Source: Chrysomallon squamiferum
Lineage: Eukaryota; Mollusca; Gastropoda; Neomphalida; Peltospiridae
Reading direction: 5' to 3'
Assembly (NCBI GenBank): GCA_012295275.1
Contig: CM022676.1
Span: forward strand, 6,839,719 to 6,857,218
DNA length: 17,500 nt
The translations under genes were made by a program, and so were the position numbers. Numbering within the stretch: the stretch's first letter is position 1; the number at the start of each line of letters is the position of its first letter. Below the pieces are notes generated by a model. It saw only the letters and a program-made list of their open reading frames with translations. It ran no database searches and was not told the DNA's origin. Positions 9,802 through 17,000 of the stretch are shown one piece after another.

Positions 9802-12176
9802 TTTTGCAATTACATACATCTGTGACGACAATAAAAAATTTACAACCAAATATAATGTTTGTGAGTCTCTCCAAATAATGTTATGAACAACATTTATTAT
9901 TTTATTAGTAAAATAAACATAAATATGAAAATAATGTTTTAAAACTTAATGACAGAGCTTATTTTTTAACAACAGACATCTAAAAAAAAGTTATTGCTGT
10001 TGTTGTTGTTGTTGTTGTTATTTGTTAATATTATTTTGATAATTTATTTTATTTTATTATATTTATTATTAGTATTAATTTTATCATTGTTATTGTTATT
10101 ATTATTATTACAATTATTAATATTATTACTGTTATTTTTATTATTATTAAATATAACATATTATTCATCTGTAATTATTTATATTTCGACTCTCTTAGTT
10201 ACGGATTGCTTGGTCCCAGTGGTTGTGGCAAGACTACTCTTCTGAGGTGCATTGTGGGAAGACTTGCTGTTGAAGGTGGTCGTGTGATTGTTCTTGGAAA
10301 TGTTCCTGGTGCTCCAGGTCATGGTATTCCTGGTAAACAAGTTGGATATATGCCTCAGGTAAAAGAAATTAAAATTAAAATTAAAATATTTCTCCTAATT
10401 AGTTTTGTAGGTGGTTCCACTTGTGATGATGGTACAAAAAGAAAAGCATAACTAACAAGATATGTAGCTCATAAAAAATAATAGTTTCCAAAAACCGAAT
10501 CATAATTAAAAGAATATACCTCATAAAACAATAATATTTACCAATAACCCACTGATAACTAATTGCGAATATTCTTTAATTATAAAACATAATTATAAAC
10601 TTTATCTTTTCTCTTGTTACATTTACTGTGCTAAGTATTAATTCTCTATTTATTTATTTATTTATTTGTTTTGTTAATTTTTTTTCTTTAGGAAATTGCA
10701 CTGTATCAAAATTTTACAATCAGTGACACGATGCATTTTTTCGGACACATGCATGGAATGACAAGAGCACAGATAAAACAGAGACTTGATTTTCTTTTAG
10801 ACTTTCTGACACTTCCCAGGAAAAATCAGCTTATCGAACAACTTAGGTCAGTATTAATATCATCATCATCATCATCATCATCATTATTATTATTACATAC
10901 CATAATAAATCTACAAATTCTGGCACTTATTAGAAAATACAGCAAGCATAAAATATTAACAGTCACATTATATGAGTTATTATTTTTTATTATAATCATG
11001 TTTTTATTGATTCCAACCCCACTTATTTTCATTTTTTAAAGATATTTTAGAATAAATTTTGCATTAGAAAACCATACACCATTTTGATAGAGAGATGGTT
11101 AAATGTTCGCAAAAGCTTATGTAACGTATATTCAATGAAGGTCAGAATCTCATGAATATTTATGAGGATTGGTAGCTCATGAATATTTATTAACTAATAG
11201 TGAAGAGTGACATACATTTCTATAACATGAATATTTCAGTTGCCACACCTCATGAATATTTATTTCTGTCTGATAAAGTTCTCTGTCATGAATATTTTTT
11301 CTAACATCCAGTATCTCATGAATATTTATTTGTTTTCAGCACAGGTGTCTATTTCTTGAATATTTTATTATATTAAAATTGGCTGGTATGATTAAATGAT
11401 CAAAATATATTTAATGTGGTGCCTAAGTACTTTTAATTTTTATTTTAAGTGGTTATCAGTTAAAATTAATAACGTAAAATGATCAAACAATAATAATAAT
11501 AATAATAATAGGTTATAAAACTGAATTTCAATTAATCTATGAAATTTTTTCATACAAATAAATTTTACAAATGTTAAATATAGATATGGATTTGTATATT
11601 ATAATTATTACTATTATATAATTATATAACCTTACAATGTAACAAAAAATAAAATGTTGAAACCATTATTTCCTTTCGTACAAGTAAAATTACCTTTTAT
11701 TTTTTTTGGCAAAGAATAGTCACCACAATTCAAATAAAATAATGATCAGGATGTAGCCATATCTCATGAATATTTATTAACTTGCAGTGGAGGTTAGAAA
11801 CAATACTTTTCAATGGCTGCTGCTCTTCCTCAGGAACAATCTGACAAATAGAGCTGTATCTTATGAATATTTATTTCCTTGCAGTGGAGGTCAGAAACGA
11901 CGCGTTTCATTGGCTGCTGCTCTTCTTCAGGAACCAGAACTCTTGATTCTTGATGAACCAACTGTTGGTGTTGATCCTGTCCTTAGAGAAAGGTTTACAA
12001 AAAAATTAAAAATTGTTAACATTTTGAACATTTACATTTGTGCCTTGTCATAAGAGGTTTAAATTTTTTCTGTTTAGATTTAAATTCTCTTTTCAAAAAC
12101 AAGTTTTAGTTCATTTTAAGTTATATTGCACATATTAAGTTTTATATATATATATATACTTTTGGGCATCCTGTTT

Positions 12177-12213
<37 letters not shown>

Positions 12214-12235
12214 TGACTGTGTATCTGTGTGTGTG

Positions 12236-12270
<35 letters not shown>

Positions 12271-15200
12271 TTTCCTCATTTAGAATTTGGGAGCACTTAC
12301 TAGAAATAGCTCAGAGTATGACTAAGACAACTATCATCCTTACAACTCACTACATAGAGGAAGCCAGGCAGGCTGACTGTGTAAGTCACAGAATTACTTT
12401 TTTAACTTACACGACAGAAGAGTTACAAAAGGGAGATAACTACAAAAACAAGGATCAGTTGTAGATGACACAGACCTTTTGTTTTTGCCAGTAATTTAAT
12501 TAATGCACATTAATGGCAGTCTGTAATTTAATTATCACCAGATTTTTTTTAATTCTTATCATCTTTTCTTGGAAACTTAATTTGTTTTAGGTTTATTTTT
12601 TATTTCTGTTAGGTGAGCATTAATATTTATTCCCATGCTTTTCATGGTATTTCATTTCTGCTTTCCTTGTTTTTTTTAATTATAAAAGAATACATATTGT
12701 TATAAGAACAATATTATCATAAACATATCATATTACTATTAGTAAATGTCAAATATAAAAAAAAAATAATAATATATATATGAAGATTTTTATTTAGATA
12801 CACATAAATTAGTAGCGAAACCCTCAACAGAGTAAAAAACAGTTTTATAAAGAGAATTGAAGTATGTATCAATGCAGAGGGCAAGCAATTTGAGCATTTG
12901 TTATGATTATTATTAATAAATCTTTTATTCATATGTATCTAAATAAAAATCTTCATGTTGCGTGACTTCTGGGACACCGTATATATTTTTCTTTGTGTAT
13001 ATATATATATATATAACAAAGAATATAAATTAATAAATAATTAATTAATGTTAGAATATATTATACATCACAAGGTAATTATTTCTAACATTAATTAATT
13101 ATTTATTAATTTATTTTCTTTATTTTTGTAAATCTGGTGAGAGCACTACTTCCATTTACATTGTAAGTTACAAATAAATATATAAAAATAAATTACATTA
13201 ATTAAATTTTGTTTTTATCTGGTCAACTGTATCCTGTATCAGAAGGCATATCTGTCTTGCATTTTTGACAATTAAATTATTTATATATATAAAATAATTT
13301 AAATTTTATTTTAGGTTGGGTTGATGAGAGGGGGGAGGCTTCTTGCAGAAGATAAACCTGACGTACTGATGCAGCAGTATTCTATGAATGTAAGCTCATA
13401 TTGTTGTTGATGCTGATGATGATGTTGATGTTGATTATGTTGTTGTCTTATTATTACTGCTACTGCTTTTACAAGTACTACTGTTATTACTACTACTGCT
13501 GATACTTCTGCTGCTACTACTACTACTACTACTACTACTACTATTTACAAACAAAAGAAGCAAAGGAATTAATTTGCTATATATTTTAAACCTCCAATTT
13601 ATGTCTAAACATCCAATTTATGTATATTTTATTATTAAAAACTATTTATTTTATAACCTTTATTCATATAAATATTATTTTTTTAATTATTTTTTATTTT
13701 TATAGCCTATATTCCACTATCTGGAGTTATCATATATAAAAAAAATAATTGATCCATAATATATTTAAACTTCCTATCCATATAAAAAAAATTAAATTAA
13801 AAAAATTAAAATCCAGAATTACTATTTATGAAATAAGGAATTCACCCACAATATATTTAGCCATTTAATTAATACCACCCAAAGTTTTTACTTTTTAAAA
13901 TTAGTATTTTTTTTATTTATAAATAAACAAAGAAATTAATCCATGTCTTATTTAGACTTCTTATTCATATGAAGTTTTCTCTTTTTTCTTTTTTTTAATC
14001 TTTTTTAAAATTATTGTAATAGTCTTTATTACTCTATGCTGAATTATCATTTATAAACAAAGAAATTATCCACAATATATTTATACCTCTTAGTCATTTT
14101 TTAAATTATTTCTTTTATAATAAAGTCCCTATATTTCTGACAGTAATGATTATTTATAAACAAAACAACTGATCCTCAACATATTTTAGCCATATTAATT
14201 CATATAAACTTTATTTTTTAAATTTTTAATTTTTTTAGAGTCTTGAGTCTGTGTTTCTTCATCTGTGTCATAGAGATCAAAGAAACGATGATGATGAACT
14301 CAGCTCAGAGCCTGTGATGATACAGAACACTACAAGTGATACTCATGTGTACCATCGCCATGTAAGTAAATTATTATTTTTTTAAATTGAGTGTTTAGTG
14401 CACAAAGATTTACACCGGTAAAGATTCTTAATCTGTCGATTTGTGACTAAATTGAAAATGGTTGACGTTTATTATGTGATATGAAGAGAAAAAAAATGGT
14501 TAACACCTTTTAATAGTGGCTTAATGAATTTAATTTTTGGATTTTTTAAAACTTTTTATTTTTTATTTTTATATTTATTTATTTTTGCCTATCGGTTATT
14601 TTCAAAGAAAGATTTGAGAAGGCATCAAGTAAGTGATACAAGGATAAATATTTTAATATAAAAAATACAAGATGGATATGTCTTCTGATACAGAATATAG
14701 CTGACAAGTTAAAAAAAAATTAATAATAATAAAATAAAAATAAAAATAAAAAAAGGAAATGAAAAAAGATAAATTTTACGGTATTTAAATTTTATAAACA
14801 TAATTGTACAGATTTATTTGTGTCTCATGTTTTATTAAACTGATTGGATTTTTGTATTATTTATTTTAGTGTTTGCAGTTGTTTCTCTTTAATTTAGTTT
14901 TATTCCTTATTTTTTTGGTAGTTTTTTTTTAGTTGATTTTTTGTTGTTGTTTATTTTTAATTTATTTATATATTTATTTATTTATTTATTTTTCCTAGGC
15001 TTCACAAAAGTCACTGAATGAAAGAACTCCACTTCTTGGCAGTAACCCAGTCGAAGATGTCAAAAATTCAAACCAGAAAAATGTCATGTTTGAAGGTGAA
15101 TATTTGTTATATATTCTTGAGAAATAATAATAATAATAGTAGTAGTAATAATAATAAGAAGAACCTATTCAGAAAATTTTTCATTTGATGGTGAATATTA

Positions 15201-16095
15201 ACTGAGCTATTTAGTTAAGATAAATAATAATAACAATAACAATCATAATAATAACAGCAACAGCAGCCACAACAATAACAACAACAACAACAACAAAAAC
15301 CTAATCAGAAAAAATGCTCTGTCTAAAGATGAATGTTAACTGATGCATTTCGTTAAGATAAATAAAAATAAAAATATAATCTGACTATTTTATTCTTTAT
15401 ATTTCATTATCATTTTAATTTATTATTTTTAAAATTTTTATTTTCACAGATCCACCAGTTCACATGGTTGATGGTTGTGTTTGTCCATTTTTACCAAGAT
15501 TTAGAAACATTGCAGCAGTTTTTGTCAAAAATGTCACAATACTTAAACGGAATATTGGGTTAGTAATAAATGACTATCTGATTTAGAGTTTATTTATTTA
15601 TTTATTTATTTTTATTATTATTTTTTTTAATTTATCTCCATCATCCAAAGATTAATAATATTATTCATTTGCTTCTGGATTTTTTTTCTTTTTAATGTTT
15701 TTTCTTATTACTTTTCTGTTTCTTTATAAATTTTCTTTAATTTATTTATTTATTTATTTTTAGTTTTCTTCTTGTTGTTCAAATACAAGATAAATATTTA
15801 AAATTCATAAAAAAAATATACATGTATCTACATTTAATAAATATTATTAATTTAAAATTTTAAAAATGTATAATATTTCATGTACCATTATATTCATTAA
15901 AAACAAAAATCTATTTTCAGATTTTTACTTTTTGAGTTCATCCTGCCATCCATTCAAATTGTGTTGTTTTGCCTATGTATAGGTCGTGACCCATTTAATT
16001 TGCATATTGCTGTTGTCAATGCTGACACTGGTGAAATTGGAAACAATTTTCTATCCTACATTGACAATAACACCATTCATCAGGTAGATTTTTAA

Positions 16096-16134
<39 letters not shown>

Positions 16135-16911
16135 ATAGATGATCATTTATTCAAAAATCTGCAGAGATAGATATTACAGTTTAGGTAGTGTGTTTTTAAA
16201 AAAACAAAAAAAACTATTAAAATAATAAAAATTGATCAATAAAGGTTATAATATATATAAATTAAAAACACATATATTGTACACAAACACACACACACAC
16301 AACCACACATATGCACATATACACACACATACACATTGTAGATAACACATAATACAGACACACACACACACACACACATACCATATGCACAATACACACT
16401 TTCACAGAAACAAACACATAATAAATTTAGTAATAAATTTATAATTATATGTAAAACAGCAGAAATGTCACAAAATACTTGCATATTTAATTTATTAATT
16501 GTTAGTAAAGAATAAGTTAAATAAAATAATTCCTAATGAATCATTGTTTTCTTATTCTCCCAGTTTTCATACACAAATCTGACAGTTGCCATAGAAACAG
16601 TGAAACAGGGAGACAACTGGGGGGTGATTGCCATGGGACAAAACTTTTCTACTGATATTGTGAAAAGGTGGTGAAAGAAATTTAAAAATAATAATGATTA
16701 TTTATTTATTTAAGAGTATTATTGTTCATAAGTATATTTTTATGTTTTTTTTTTTTTAAATTGTTTTTTGTTAATTATATTATTTTTTAAAATATTTAAT
16801 TTATTCATGAATTTTCTTTATTAATTAAGGCTTCTTATTTCTTTATTTATATGTTATTTTGTGCATGCCATAATAAAAATATATTTTATTTCTTTTTATC
16901 TCTTATTCTGT

Positions 16912-17000
<89 letters not shown>

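Larger units (their letters stand above)
10847..11884 (+). other. intron 3 (1038 nt) with splice-site-derived repeats
   Basis: Starts with (ATC)/(ATT) triplets (10857-10895), followed by the CTCATGAATATTTATT array (11116-11365), an AT-rich stretch, and a duplicated exon 4 start (11766-11862). Confidence 0.88.
12381..13314 (+). other. intron 5 (934 nt) with a mariner remnant and inverted repeat
   Basis: Begins with gtaagt. Includes AAGGGAGATAACT at 12429-12441, a mariner-like remnant at 12780-12979 and a 38-bp inverted repeat at 13018-13121. Confidence 0.88.

Noticed and set aside
12717-12932. 71-codon minus-strand frame across the mariner remnant
   Set aside because: Shadow of the + strand transposase tail and its inverted repeat.
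16236-16484. 82-codon Cys/Val-rich minus-strand frame
   Set aside because: Translation of interrupted (CA)n repeats inside intron 10.
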